A DNA stretch of 64,000 nucleotides, taken from positions 50,760 to 114,759 of the forward strand of contig NZ_CAJPRT010000007.1 of NCBI RefSeq assembly GCF_905373215.1, in the 5' to 3' direction. Below the pieces are notes generated by a model that was not told the DNA's origin, ran no database searches, and saw only the letters and a list, made by a program, of their open reading frames with translations. A program made the position numbers and the translations under genes. The stretch is from an uncultured Campylobacter sp. (lineage in GTDB: Bacteria; Campylobacterota; Campylobacteria; Campylobacterales; Campylobacteraceae). How positions within the stretch are numbered: the first letter of the stretch is position 1; every line of letters starts with the position of its first letter. Positions 26,699 through 35,574 of the stretch are shown in pieces.

Positions 26699-27892
26699 TT
26701 ACTTTGTCGCGCCTAAATTTTTGCCGTCCGTCGCGTTAGAATCGCTTGCAGCGCTGTGATTTTCGCTGCTTGCAGAATCCGAGTTTGTCGTACCGCTAGA
26801 GCCTGTGGAGATTGGATTTGCTGCACTTTCACCCGCGATGCCACTTACGTTATTTATGTAGGCTACGGTGCTTATTTTATTCCATTCTCTACCGATTTTC
26901 AAAAACGCGCGCTGGCTGTCTAGGATCTCTTTAAACATCGGATCTTTCGCCGCTTCTTCGTCTAAGATTTCATTCGTTGCTTTTTTAAGCGCGGTTATCA
27001 CGTCCGCAGGGAAGTCGCGCACCTGCACATCCGGAAACTGCGCTTTTAGCTCCGCCCAAATGCGAGCGTTTTCGTAAAAGCCCTTATTTTGGAAGTTTTC
27101 ACCAGCAAGTCTTGCTGCAGCCTCTAAGATCGCTTGAAGATCCGCAGGCAGCTTCTCTAGCGCCTTTTGATTTACCAGCAGCTGGCAGTCTCCCATAGGC
27201 TCTTGCCAGCCTGTGTAGTAGTATTTAGCCACTTTGTGAAATCCAAGTGGCATATCATAGACAGGGCTTACCCACTCGACCGCGTCGATCGTGCCCATCT
27301 CTAACGCCATAAATAGCTCGCCCGTAGGCACCGTGTTTATAGTGGCACCCAGCTTGCTCATCACCTCTCCGCCTAGCCCCGGTATGCGGAATTTAAGCCC
27401 TTGCAAATCCGCGACTGAGTTGATCTCTTTTTTAAACCAGCCGCCCATTTGCATGCCGGTAGATCCCATCAAAAAGGTCTTCATGCCGTATTGCGCGAAC
27501 ATCTTATCGTTAAGCTCTCGCCCACCACCATAGTAATACCATGCGTGCTGCTCATCAGTAGTCATACCGAAAGGCACTGCCGTCCAGAGCATAGTTTTGG
27601 CGTCTTTGCCTTTATAATAATAAAGCGAAGTATATCCTAGATCGTATTGACCGCTTTTGACGAAGTCGAATACGCCAAAGCTTGACTTGTGCTTGCTCGG
27701 CGTATCGATGCGGATCTGAAGCCTGCCGCCACTAAGGCTTTCGGCATAGTTTTTAAAATCCTCGGCGGCAGCTCCCAAAACGGGCGTAGTCGCCTCCCAC
27801 GTACTAGCAAGTCTTAGGCGATATACCTTATCGTCACCGAAAAGCTGCGAGCCCAAAAGCATGAGACATGCAAACAAAAAAATCTTTTTCAT
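26699..27892 (-). CDS. TRAP transporter substrate-binding protein (DctP family) with a Ser-rich tail
   Basis: 397 residues from the ATG at 27892 (AAAGGAT upstream); an in-frame start at 27922 would disrupt the signal peptide. The signal peptide is MKKIFLFACLMLLGSQLFG. The DctP fold is shown by YRLRLASTWEATTPVLG (about 25-41), the FRIPGLGGEVMSKLG segment with the conserved Arg (about 174), and GTIDAVEWVSPVYD. The protein binds an organic acid in the periplasm. The last about 45 residues are Ser/Asn/Ala/Gly low complexity, unlike DctP. No DctQ or DctM gene is next to it, so it must work with a membrane pair elsewhere or be an orphan. Confidence 0.88.
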   Translation of the reverse strand: MKKIFLFACLMLLGSQLFGDDKVYRLRLASTWEATTPVLGAAAEDFKNYAESLSGGRLQIRIDTPSKHKSSFGVFDFVKSGQYDLGYTSLYYYKGKDAKTMLWTAVPFGMTTDEQHAWYYYGGGRELNDKMFAQYGMKTFLMGSTGMQMGGWFKKEINSVADLQGLKFRIPGLGGEVMSKLGATINTVPTGELFMALEMGTIDAVEWVSPVYDMPLGFHKVAKYYYTGWQEPMGDCQLLVNQKALEKLPADLQAILEAAARLAGENFQNKGFYENARIWAELKAQFPDVQVRDFPADVITALKKATNEILDEEAAKDPMFKEILDSQRAFLKIGREWNKISTVAYINNVSGIAGESAANPISTGSSGTTNSDSASSENHSAASDSNATDGKNLGATK

Positions 27893-28955
27893 TTCTATCC
27901 TTTCATAAAGTTTTAAATTCATAAAATTTCAAAATTTAGCGCGACGTCTGCTTAAAATTTAATCGCGCTCTGCGTTACTGCTACGAAATTCTGCTTCACG
28001 GTGCCTATTTTATCGACACGTTGCTTTCTATTCTATTTTACGACGCTTCATCTTATCGGCGCCTTGCTTTGCAAATATCTTATTTTGCGACATTTTACTT
28101 CTTAGCGCCCCGCCCAAGCTTTTTATTTTACGGTGCCTGGCTTTGCGACGATAGAGTGCCGCGTTCGTTTAATTTCGCTACGTTCGGATGTTACCACACC
28201 TGCACCATATCTAGCGATAATATTTTATCAAGCGCGCTTGCTTAAAAGCCTCTGGCGCGGATCTTTTTCTCTTAGAAATGACAAAAGTATCTTAAAATGC
28301 CATCTTTGCGCTTTTGCAGATAAAATTCTCTCTTCCTTTCAAAGCGAGCTTTGTCATTTCAGCAAGCTTAGACGCTACGCCATTTCTTTGATCTTAGACA
28401 GCAGAATCGTGCTTTTAAATTTAAAATTCCGCAATCTACGTGATCTTCGCGCCACACTGGCAAGTAAAGATTTAGCCTTTATATTTAAATTTTGCGCCTT
28501 AGTTGAGCGCAAAATTCCGCGCGGAGTTTTGATGCAAATTCTGTGCGAAGCCTAGATTAGAATTTTAAGCAAAGCTGCCCCATATTGCCTAAAATTTTTG
28601 CAAAATTCCGTGCCGCAAAATGCACTTAAAATTTTGAATTTGCTATTGCGCGGAATTTTCTTAGCGTAAATTCTAAGCCTTGAAATTTTGCTCTTGTTTG
28701 ACAGCATAAAATTTTAAAACAAAATTCTGCAGCCCCATGCCTTAAAATTTTATTCGCAAAGCCTGCTTGCTAAATTTTAAAATTTTAAGTCTAAACCCGT
28801 AAAATTCCGTATTTTGCATTTTAGAAATTCTATTTCGCAAAATTTTATCTCGCAGATTTCGCTCTATAAATTTCCGCGCTAAATGAAATTTTACTCCGCA
28901 TAGTTTGCGCTTCGTAGAATTATAGCTCGCAAAATTTTGCTTAAAATTCCGCGAG
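27893..28955. repeat. 1 kb gene-free stretch of AAATTT-anchored degenerate repeats
   Basis: AAAATTTT, AAAATTCCG and AAATTCTAAG-type words recur every 20-40 bp, especially 28540-28955. Between 28000 and 28260 a different theme, TTTACGACGC / TTTTGCGACATTTTAC / TTTTACGGTGCC, recurs. No gene is supported on either strand. Confidence 0.6.
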
Positions 28956-29198
28956 CTAGTCCTTATTTTCGAATAGTTCCGCGTGTTTGCCGCGTAAAAA
29001 CTCGACCACGGCGATCGCTTCATCCGCGCCGCTAGCGTCAGAGTTCGCAAGCACTGTGTCGATGTTTTCGATGTATAGCTGCGCCGCATCAGCGAGCCGC
29101 TCGCGTTTCACGCCCGCGTAGAGCAGCATCGCGTCAAGCAGGATATTAATCTCGTAGATGAGATCCTGCTCGGCGATTTTTTCGTCATTATTTTTCAT
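28956..29198 (-). CDS. Small hypothetical protein downstream of the DHH phosphoesterase
   Basis: 80 residues, acidic, predicted all-helical and soluble (NNDEKIAEQDLIYEINILL, then AQLYIENIDTVLANSD). I do not recognise a family. It starts 11 bp inside the end of the phosphoesterase gene, and Rrf2-DHH-this gene form one run, so it is probably real and translationally coupled. Function unknown. Confidence 0.65.
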   Translation of the reverse strand: MKNNDEKIAEQDLIYEINILLDAMLLYAGVKRERLADAAQLYIENIDTVLANSDASGADEAIAVVEFLRGKHAELFENKD

Positions 29199-30240
29199 CT
29201 TCTTCCTTTGAAATTTGGGTTTTTTTCTCGATTAGATCCACGATTTGCGCCTTTACGGCTTCGTACGAGCTCGCGTCCTTAAAGCCCGCAAACATCCCGC
29301 CGCTCGCGTTTACGTGCCCGCCGCCGCCGAGGAGCAGCTTTGCCATTTCGCTTACGTCGATCTTGCCGTCGGCGCGGAAGCTGAGGGTTTTTTTGCTCGT
29401 TACGTCGATAAAGAAATCAATATCGGGGTTTTGCGTCAAAAAGTCGTTGCCGATGACGCTTACGTTGCCGATATTGTAGGTCAAAATGCCCTTTTTACCG
29501 AGGTAGCTGATCTCAAAGCGCTGCTTTTGCGCGCTTAGGCGGGCGACTACGAAATGCGAGACGAGATTGCTTAGCGTATCGTCGCGCTCGCCTTTAAAAA
29601 ATTCCTTCTTTATGCCGTGCAGCGCGCTATCTAGCGCTATGTGCGCATTCGGCTCGTCTTGAAATTTAAAAATTTTTTCTAACAGGAAAAAGATATAATC
29701 CCTGCTCTCCCGCTCAAACATAATTTTATTGATCTCTTTCGCGCCCGAGACCATGCCGAGGCAGACCTTACCGAGCTCAAACTCGCTCTGCTCCTTCAGC
29801 CAGATATCCACGGCGTTTACGACGCGCACGAGCTTATCCAGCCGCGTCTCGCCGCCGAACATCGCGCTGAAAAAATCATACGTTATCTTCGTGGCGCAGC
29901 GCGACGAGTCCAAAAAATACCACGGGAATTTCTTCGCGCACTCAAGTCCGCTTTGATGGTGATCCAGAAGGATCACGCGGGCGTTGCGGCGCGCCAGTTC
30001 ACCGCTAAATTTCTCGCACTGCGCGGGTAGTAAATTTAGATCGGTGATTAAAACTAGGCTTTTTTCGTCTGCGTCTGCGGCAAGCCGCTCATCAATGCGC
30101 TCGAGGATGAGCTCAAATTTTTCGTTTATCTCCTTGCCGTAGTTGGCGTTGAAAAATTCCACGTCCGTCAAATAGTGCGCCGCGACGAACTGCGCGCCGT
30201 AGCCATCCAGATCGGTGTGGCTTAGGTGATATATTTTCAT
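29188..30240 (-). CDS. DHH/DHHA1 family phosphoesterase
   Basis: 350 residues. The DHH domain has SHTDLDGYGAQF (about 7-18), LITDLNLL and VILLDHHQSG (about 88-98). The DHHA1 domain at the C-terminus has the glycine-rich LLLGGGGHVNASGGMF (about 307-322). Such enzymes hydrolyse phosphodiester or nucleotide substrates with metal ions (RecJ/NrnA/GdpP superfamily); the family seen in Campylobacter is short and lacks a membrane part, and its substrate is not known. The ATG overlaps the Rrf2 stop by 4 bp. Confidence 0.88.
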   Translation of the reverse strand: MKIYHLSHTDLDGYGAQFVAAHYLTDVEFFNANYGKEINEKFELILERIDERLAADADEKSLVLITDLNLLPAQCEKFSGELARRNARVILLDHHQSGLECAKKFPWYFLDSSRCATKITYDFFSAMFGGETRLDKLVRVVNAVDIWLKEQSEFELGKVCLGMVSGAKEINKIMFERESRDYIFFLLEKIFKFQDEPNAHIALDSALHGIKKEFFKGERDDTLSNLVSHFVVARLSAQKQRFEISYLGKKGILTYNIGNVSVIGNDFLTQNPDIDFFIDVTSKKTLSFRADGKIDVSEMAKLLLGGGGHVNASGGMFAGFKDASSYEAVKAQIVDLIEKKTQISKEEDEK

Positions 30241-30650
30241 TTGCGCTCTTTGCCGATGATGTTTGCTAGCGTGATCGTATCCATATACTCATCGACCTTC
30301 TCCTGAAGCTCGCCGAACATTAAATTGACGCGGCACAGCGTGCGACCGTTCGGGCAGGCGTCGATCCCCTCGGCGGTGCAGTCAAATACCGTCGCCTTGC
30401 GTCTTTCGGCGCTTTTGATGATCTCGCTTAGCGTGATCTCGTCCGCATTGCGCGCGAGCACGAAGCCGCCCTTGGCGCCTTTGAAGGAATTCAAAAGTTT
30501 CGCGCGAGCTAAATTTTGTAAAATTTTAGCCAAAAAGCTGCGTGAAATTCCAAGCTCGCTAGAGATCGAATCGACATCCATCGATTCCTCCTTGCCCGCG
30601 ATGCAGATCATTGAAAGTAGGGCGTATTCGCTTGCTTTTGTAAAAAGCAT
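30237..30650 (-). CDS. Rrf2 family transcriptional regulator
   Basis: 137 residues. The N-terminal winged helix has MLFTKASEYALLSMICIA and SSELGISRSFLAKILQNLARA (about 30-50). Three cysteines, C-x7-C-x6-C in FDCTAEGIDACPNGRTLC (about 95-112), are placed like the Fe-S ligands of IscR/NsrR proteins, so it may sense iron-sulfur status or nitric oxide; this is inference. It is the first gene of the run Rrf2-DHH-small ORF, and is divergent from rpsO with about 100 bp between them. Confidence 0.88.
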   Translation of the reverse strand: MLFTKASEYALLSMICIAGKEESMDVDSISSELGISRSFLAKILQNLARAKLLNSFKGAKGGFVLARNADEITLSEIIKSAERRKATVFDCTAEGIDACPNGRTLCRVNLMFGELQEKVDEYMDTITLANIIGKERK

Positions 30651-30717
30651 TTATTCTCTCCTTTGGTGTCAAAGCGTGCATTTTACACAAAGAAAGCAAA
30701 AATTTAGGTTAATTAAG

Positions 30718-30723
30718 TATAAT
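30718..30723 (+). promoter_or_regulatory. -10 box of rpsO
   Basis: TATAAT 32 bp before the rpsO ATG, with AGGAGG as ribosome site. No clear -35 at the usual distance. Confidence 0.6.
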
Positions 30724-30754
30724 CGCTTCCTATTTTACCGATCAGGAGGTCATA

Positions 30755-31027
30755 ATGGCTTTAGACACGGCTCAAAAAGCACAGATAGTTGCGAAATTCG
30801 CTAGAAGAGAGAAAGATACGGGCTCTGCAGAGGTGCAAATCGCGCTTCTTACCGAGAGGATCACGCTTCTTACCACTCATTTGCAAGCAAATCCGAAAGA
30901 TTTTTCATCTCGCTTAGGACTACTAAAGCTAGTAGGTCAGCGCAAAAGAATGATGAAATATCTTAAAAACAAAGACTACGCAGTTTACTCCAAGCTCGTT
31001 AGCGAGTTAAATTTAAGAGATAAATAA
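30755..31027 (+). CDS. rpsO: 30S ribosomal protein S15
   Basis: 90 residues, about the family norm. Typical stretches: KDTGSAEVQIALLTERI (about 24-40), ITLLTTHLQANPKDFSSRLGL and LVGQRKRMMKYLKNKD (about 65-80). S15 binds helix 20-22 of 16S rRNA early in 30S assembly and often represses its own mRNA. The TCAGGAGGTCATAATG ribosome site is strong. A terminator follows. Confidence 0.97.
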   Translation: MALDTAQKAQIVAKFARREKDTGSAEVQIALLTERITLLTTHLQANPKDFSSRLGLLKLVGQRKRMMKYLKNKDYAVYSKLVSELNLRDK

Positions 31028-31077
31028 GCTCCTTTGCTCGCGGCGGCATCTGCTTGCCTGCTGCGGTTTTATACACG

Positions 31078-31106
31078 GCGTCCGTCAAACGGCGGGCGCT
31101 TTTTTT
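31078..31106 (+). terminator. Rho-independent terminator of rpsO
   Basis: GCGTCCGTC (31078-31086) pairs with GGCGGGCGC (31091-31099), including two G-U pairs, with loop AAAC, followed by seven T (31100-31106). Confidence 0.85.
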
Positions 31107-31218
31107 ATACTTGGAATTTCGGCCTCCGTTTCGCTTACAAAATGTTTAAATTTATTTGGAATTTTGGAGTTCGGCTAAATTTGGTGTGGATAAGTAAATT
31201 TAGTTTTAAAGGATTTTT

Positions 31219-31824
31219 GTGAGTTATTTCCACGGTATCGCGATTGATGTGAAAAAAGAGTCCGGATCCCACACAGACAGCCCCGCAGATGCTGGTATTT
31301 CGAATGATGCAGCTCGTGCAGCGGTATGGCAATTTCGGTTAAAAGGGCAGGGCGCGGACGTTTTTAAAATAAAAACGGACGATGGTTTTTATATTTTTGA
31401 AGGCGATGAAATCGCTGGTTATGCTCCCGCTAGCCATGATAGCAAAGAAAAAGAATGCTTAAAAAATATCTCAAAAGGCGTAGATACCTTAGGCGCTTAT
31501 CGTTTGTCCGAGCCCATTTTGCCGGCCGGGAGACGCGGAGTGGGCTATATTGTGACCGATATAATAGTCTGCGCCGTATTTTGTATCACCGGAAATTTCT
31601 TTATCGGCGGCTATATATGGGGACTTTTAGCTTTTGCATTGTTCGCGATTTGGAATGATTTTTTTGAACGTAGCGATTTCCAAAAAGCTATGAAAAAATA
31701 CGAAGCAGATAGAGCTAAAAAGATCGAATACGACGAGTTTATAGCAAGCTTTGAAAGACGCGTCGCAAGTGAGAATATCGACGAAAATACCGGGTTGATC
31801 ACTAAAACAGAACCGAATAAATAA
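31219..31824 (+). CDS. Hypothetical membrane protein
   Basis: 201 residues, GTG start with AAAGGA upstream. The N-terminal about 100 residues are soluble (FKIKTDDGFYIFEGDEI). Two adjacent membrane segments follow (about 108-150: IVTDIIVCAVFCITGNFF, then IWGLLAFALFAIW). The C-terminal about 50 residues are charged and probably helical. I do not recognise a family. It stands alone after the rpsO terminator. Confidence 0.7.
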   Translation: MSYFHGIAIDVKKESGSHTDSPADAGISNDAARAAVWQFRLKGQGADVFKIKTDDGFYIFEGDEIAGYAPASHDSKEKECLKNISKGVDTLGAYRLSEPILPAGRRGVGYIVTDIIVCAVFCITGNFFIGGYIWGLLAFALFAIWNDFFERSDFQKAMKKYEADRAKKIEYDEFIASFERRVASENIDENTGLITKTEPNK

Positions 31825-32018
31825 CGCAAAATTAAGAATTTTATCCTTTTTAAATGTGCCACTGCGCTCGCTATGGCGTATTTAATCGATGAAAATAGCT
31901 TTAGTGCAGCAAAATTTTATATTGCAATGCGATGTTTGCTTTGCAAATTTTCTAAAATGCTCGCTGTTACAATTTAAAACTTAAATCTTTTGGGCATAAT
32001 ACTCATTATATCTACTCG

Positions 32019-32723
32019 CTATTTAAACGCCGCGAAGCTCATAAAATTCGCCCATTTAAAGATACTCTCGACGCGCTTAAAGCCCGCGCTTAGCGCCAAG
32101 GCGCGATTTTCTGCCTCCGTATATGGCACGAGCACGTTTTCAAGAGCCTCGCGTTTTTGTGCGATCTCGTAGCGCGAGTAGCCCTGCGCGCGCTTGTAAT
32201 CCTCGTAAATTTCGATCATCCGGCGCGCCAGCGCAGGCTCTTCGTAGACGATCTTTTCGCTAAAGATCAAAACCCCGCCCTCGCGCAATCCGTCGTAAAT
32301 TTTACTCACGAGCGCAGCCCTACGCGGCGGCCTGATGAACTGCAGGGTGTAGTTTAAGATCACGGCGTCGCAGTCCGCGAGGCTCGCATCCAGCACGTCC
32401 GATACGCTAAGCTCGAGCTCGGCGCCGAACGCCGCCGCCTTGGCGCGGGCGTTTTGTATCATCGCCTCCGAGCTGTCGATACCGCACAGCCGCAGATCTG
32501 GGCGTAGCGCAAACAGCGCCAGCAGCGCGGTCGCAGTCGAGCAGCCAAGATCGATCACGTGCGCCTTTTGCGGCAGTATACGTGCTAAAAGCTCGCTGCT
32601 AAGCCGCGTGCTAGCCTCATAAAACGGCACGCTGCGCCCGATCATATCATCAAAAACCGACGCGACGCTGGCGTCAAACTCAAACTGTTTTTTGATGGGC
32701 TCTTTAAAAATTTCGTCTTTCAT
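32019..32723 (-). CDS. cmoA: Carboxy-S-adenosyl-L-methionine synthase CmoA
   Basis: 234 residues. SAM motif I is HVIDLGCSTATALLAL (about 55-70), followed by CGIDSSEAMIQNAR and CDAVILNYTLQFI. The C-terminal segment YKRAQGYSRYEIAQKREALENVLVP matches CmoA. It converts SAM and prephenate to carboxy-SAM, used by CmoB to make cmo5U34 in tRNA wobble positions. CmoB is also in this window (47094-47987). The start has AAAAGGAAAC upstream. In other Campylobacter it follows ribF closely; here a 938-bp gap separates them. Confidence 0.93.
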   Translation of the reverse strand: MKDEIFKEPIKKQFEFDASVASVFDDMIGRSVPFYEASTRLSSELLARILPQKAHVIDLGCSTATALLALFALRPDLRLCGIDSSEAMIQNARAKAAAFGAELELSVSDVLDASLADCDAVILNYTLQFIRPPRRAALVSKIYDGLREGGVLIFSEKIVYEEPALARRMIEIYEDYKRAQGYSRYEIAQKREALENVLVPYTEAENRALALSAGFKRVESIFKWANFMSFAAFK

Positions 32724-33661
32724 CCGTTTCCTTTTAGTTTCGCTATTCGCGCAGCACTCGATTTATACTTCCTACGCATGCTAAGCGCAGAATTCTCACA
32801 CCGTGCTTCCTGCACTTGCGCGATACTCGATTTGCGACCGCTACGCATGGAATTTTTGCGTTTAGTTTGCCCTGCGCGAAGCATACCTAAATTTTAAACG
32901 CAGCATGGGCACTTTTGATGCAAGCGAGCTGCATCCAAGTTTGCGCCCAACTTCTAGCCCAGATACGCTCGATGCATGATTAAATTTCGCGTCTTGCTTG
33001 ACACGCCTTAAAATTTCACGCCGTGCAAATACGTCCTTAAAATTCTACGCCGTATTTAGCGGGCTTAGAATTTCTCAACATTAAATTTTACGCCACCAAA
33101 TCTCACGCTACCAAAACAGCTCCTTTAAATTCTTTAATTATGAGCTTAAACTAAAAGCATAGTCAAAGCTCCATTGGTAGAATTTCGCGCCCATTTTGCG
33201 ATTTTACGCGCCGCAAAAATAGAAGCGCTTGACAAAATCCCGCGTTTAGCTAGGCGTATAATTTAGCCGCTTGGCTCTTGCTCGGCAGCTCAGCCCTGCT
33301 AAATTTTAAAGCTTCGCAACGCAACTAAGATTTTTTATTGCCCTTAATTCTCGGTGCAGCTCACACTTACCTCGCCTTACATAAGCCTAAGCCCAAAGTA
33401 CGTTAAAGTCCTGCAGGCGGTATGTCGTTAAAATTTAACGACTTTTTATCGGCTTGCGCGCCGCTTTTGTGTACACTTCCCATATGGCATCGCAGACACA
33501 GATGGTGTACCAAGCATTTTCAGTGACAACGGGCGCATGACTTTTATACGGGACGACCCAAATGGCTCATTTAATGCGCCATAGATGCGAAGCGCAGACG
33601 GGTGCATTAAATTCAAAGCGCACAGCCCGCAAATTTCATCTTTAAGCTTACAAGCCGTAGA
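32724..33661. repeat. 938-bp gap between ribF and cmoA with repeats and a possible gene remnant
   Basis: 32724-33420 consists of repeated CTTAAAATTCTACGCCG-type phrases. GTCGTTA / TAACGAC with T5 (33424-33447) looks like a plus-strand terminator although no plus-strand gene precedes it. From about 33477 one frame reads FPYGIADTDG, then VPSIFSDNGRMTFIRDDPNG, to a stop near 33583, which resembles a protein fragment of unknown kind. A start or family could not be identified. Confidence 0.4.
33424..33447 (+). terminator. Terminator-like hairpin without a gene
   Basis: GTCGTTA (33424-33430) and TAACGAC (33436-33442) with loop AAATT, then TTTTT. On the plus strand no gene ends upstream of it. Confidence 0.45.
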
Positions 33662-35062
33662 TTAAAATTTGCGGCTTCGTAGTACCGCCTCCGCCTCTGA
33701 AGCGTCTTTTAAAATCTGCTCTTTAAGCTGCGCTAGATCGCTAAATTTGCGATTTTCACGTAGGAACTTTATAAATTTCACGCAAGCAAATTTCGCGCCG
33801 CTGTTTTTGTCCGCAGCCTCTAAATTTTTATTTTCGGCGTCCAAGCTCTCGCTCGACGCAAAATTTTGTGTAGAAATTTCTACTGAATTACACGCCGAAA
33901 TTTCATCTAAATTTTGCGCAAAATGTGCGGCTTGCCCTCCGCAGCACGGCGCGTAATCTTGCGCGGAATTTAAACCCGCCTCAAAGCCCGCAAAGTCCCC
34001 TAAAATGTGCGTTTCAATCGCAAAAGCCCCATCGGTGCTGAGCCTGTGCCCCAAGAAGCTCACGCTTTTATAACTCGCGCCACACACGCTCGTGATACTT
34101 GCGTAAACGCCGCTTTTTGGCATAAAATAGCCGCTCGCATCAAGATTTAGCGTCGCTACGAACTCCCGCGCCCCACGTCCCTGGCCGCGTACGATCTGTC
34201 CGCAGATCTCGTAATCTCGTCCTAAAAGCTCCGCCGCCTCTTCGCACTGGCCGCGCGATAAAAGCTCCTTGATCCTGCTTGAATGCACGCCACCGCCGCT
34301 TAAGCAAAACTCCCCTAAGACGCAGGTTTGCCCGCGAAATTCGCGCCTTAAAAATTCCACGTCCCACGCCCGATCACGCCCAAATCTAAAGTCCTCGCCG
34401 ACGACGATTTTTTGTAAATTTATGAAATTTTGCTCTAAAAGCTCGATAAATTCGCCTCCGCTAAGACTTTTAATAGCGCGTAGATCGCAATAAAAAATCT
34501 TTTTGTTCGTAAATGCCTGCCGCGACGCAAAAGGGGTTAGCTTCGTGCCACCACCCGCTAGGATCACGATTATCGCGCCGTGCTCACCTAAATTTTCAAA
34601 TAATTTTTGATGCCCCAGATGCATGCCGTCGAAGTTACCGATTGCTACGGCGCGCACATTATCGCGGTTTGCGTCTTGTAGCGTTGCGAAAATCTCGCCT
34701 CGTGCGAACTGCTCGCTTAGGCGCGTACGCAGCACTTCCGCACAAGCAGGAAGCGTGCCTTGAGCTTGCGCGTCTACGCCATTGCTGCAAGCGTCATTAT
34801 AAACCGTTTTACTGCCAAAAGTCGTTTCATTGTTGCAAGAGGTGTTGGTGTCTGCTTCATCTGCGCGGTGCGCATCGCCGGTTTTATTTTTGCCTAACTC
34901 TTGCTTCGGGTGTTCGATACTTTTAGATAAATTTCCCCCATTGCTTGTGAAATTATGTTCCGTAAAATTTTGCAAGCTGGAATTCTGCGATACGAAATTT
35001 TGTTCTTTAAAATTCCGCAGCGAAGCCCCTGTATGGTCTTTACATGATTTTTGATTAGCCAT
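33662..35062 (-). CDS. ribF: Bifunctional riboflavin kinase / FAD synthetase RibF with N-terminal and internal insertions
   Basis: 466 residues, against about 280-310 usually. The nucleotidyltransferase domain starts near residue 135: VAIGNFDGMHLGHQKL, then GEDFRFGRDRAWDVE and GGVHSSRIKELLSRG. The riboflavin kinase part has MPKSGVYAS and AIETHILGDF. It makes FMN and FAD from riboflavin. Residues 1-134 are Asn/Ser/Gln-rich low complexity with NFxxQN-type repeats, and about 358-424 are a second insertion before the C-terminal FIKFLRENRKFSDL. The start is supported by a TAATG overlap with the lipocalin stop. A shorter start further in cannot be excluded. Confidence 0.88.
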   Translation of the reverse strand: MANQKSCKDHTGASLRNFKEQNFVSQNSSLQNFTEHNFTSNGGNLSKSIEHPKQELGKNKTGDAHRADEADTNTSCNNETTFGSKTVYNDACSNGVDAQAQGTLPACAEVLRTRLSEQFARGEIFATLQDANRDNVRAVAIGNFDGMHLGHQKLFENLGEHGAIIVILAGGGTKLTPFASRQAFTNKKIFYCDLRAIKSLSGGEFIELLEQNFINLQKIVVGEDFRFGRDRAWDVEFLRREFRGQTCVLGEFCLSGGGVHSSRIKELLSRGQCEEAAELLGRDYEICGQIVRGQGRGAREFVATLNLDASGYFMPKSGVYASITSVCGASYKSVSFLGHRLSTDGAFAIETHILGDFAGFEAGLNSAQDYAPCCGGQAAHFAQNLDEISACNSVEISTQNFASSESLDAENKNLEAADKNSGAKFACVKFIKFLRENRKFSDLAQLKEQILKDASEAEAVLRSRKF

Positions 35063-35574
35063 TATTGCTGCTTCGTCCAGACGATTTTTTTGGTGTCGTA
35101 GCCGCTGTGCTTCGCCTTTTTCAGATAGAGGATGCGGATCGGCTCGGGCAGGGTTTTGGTGCGCGAGAGGATGTAAAGCTCGCTCGTATCGGCGCCGAAG
35201 ATCAGGGCGTAGCGATAGTCGCCGTCTACCTGCGCCACGCGGTAGAGTGAGTCTGAAATCAGGCCTTTTTGATAGAGCAGGCCTATGTTTTTATCGCCCG
35301 CAAACTCCAACACGTGCTGCTCGTTTTCGATTTTGCCCGAGCTTGTTTTAGCGGTTTTTAAAAGATTGATCGTGGAGTTTTTATCGATAAAGCACTCGTA
35401 CGCGGTGTTTTGCAGCTCGCCGCCGCCTTTTATGCGAGCGATCTCGTACCAACCGCCGCTAAATTTAGCGATGTCGAAATTTTTTACTAGCGGCGCTTTC
35501 GGGCTCAGGCTTTTGGCGCATGAGCCCAAAAATATCGTGCAAAACACCAATATAATTAAGTTTTTAAATTTCAT
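35062..35574 (-). CDS. Lipocalin family lipoprotein (Blc-like)
   Basis: 170 residues. Signal peptide MKFKNLIILVFCTIFLGSCAK with the lipobox LGSC (Cys about 19). The lipocalin entry motif is FSGGWYEIARI (about 39-49), followed by the Cys-containing YECFIDKN. E. coli Blc is an outer-membrane lipocalin that binds lysophospholipids and fatty acids; the same role is inferred. It sits between tlyA and ribF, overlapping tlyA by 11 bp and ribF by 1 bp. Confidence 0.9.
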   Translation of the reverse strand: MKFKNLIILVFCTIFLGSCAKSLSPKAPLVKNFDIAKFSGGWYEIARIKGGGELQNTAYECFIDKNSTINLLKTAKTSSGKIENEQHVLEFAGDKNIGLLYQKGLISDSLYRVAQVDGDYRYALIFGADTSELYILSRTKTLPEPIRILYLKKAKHSGYDTKKIVWTKQQ

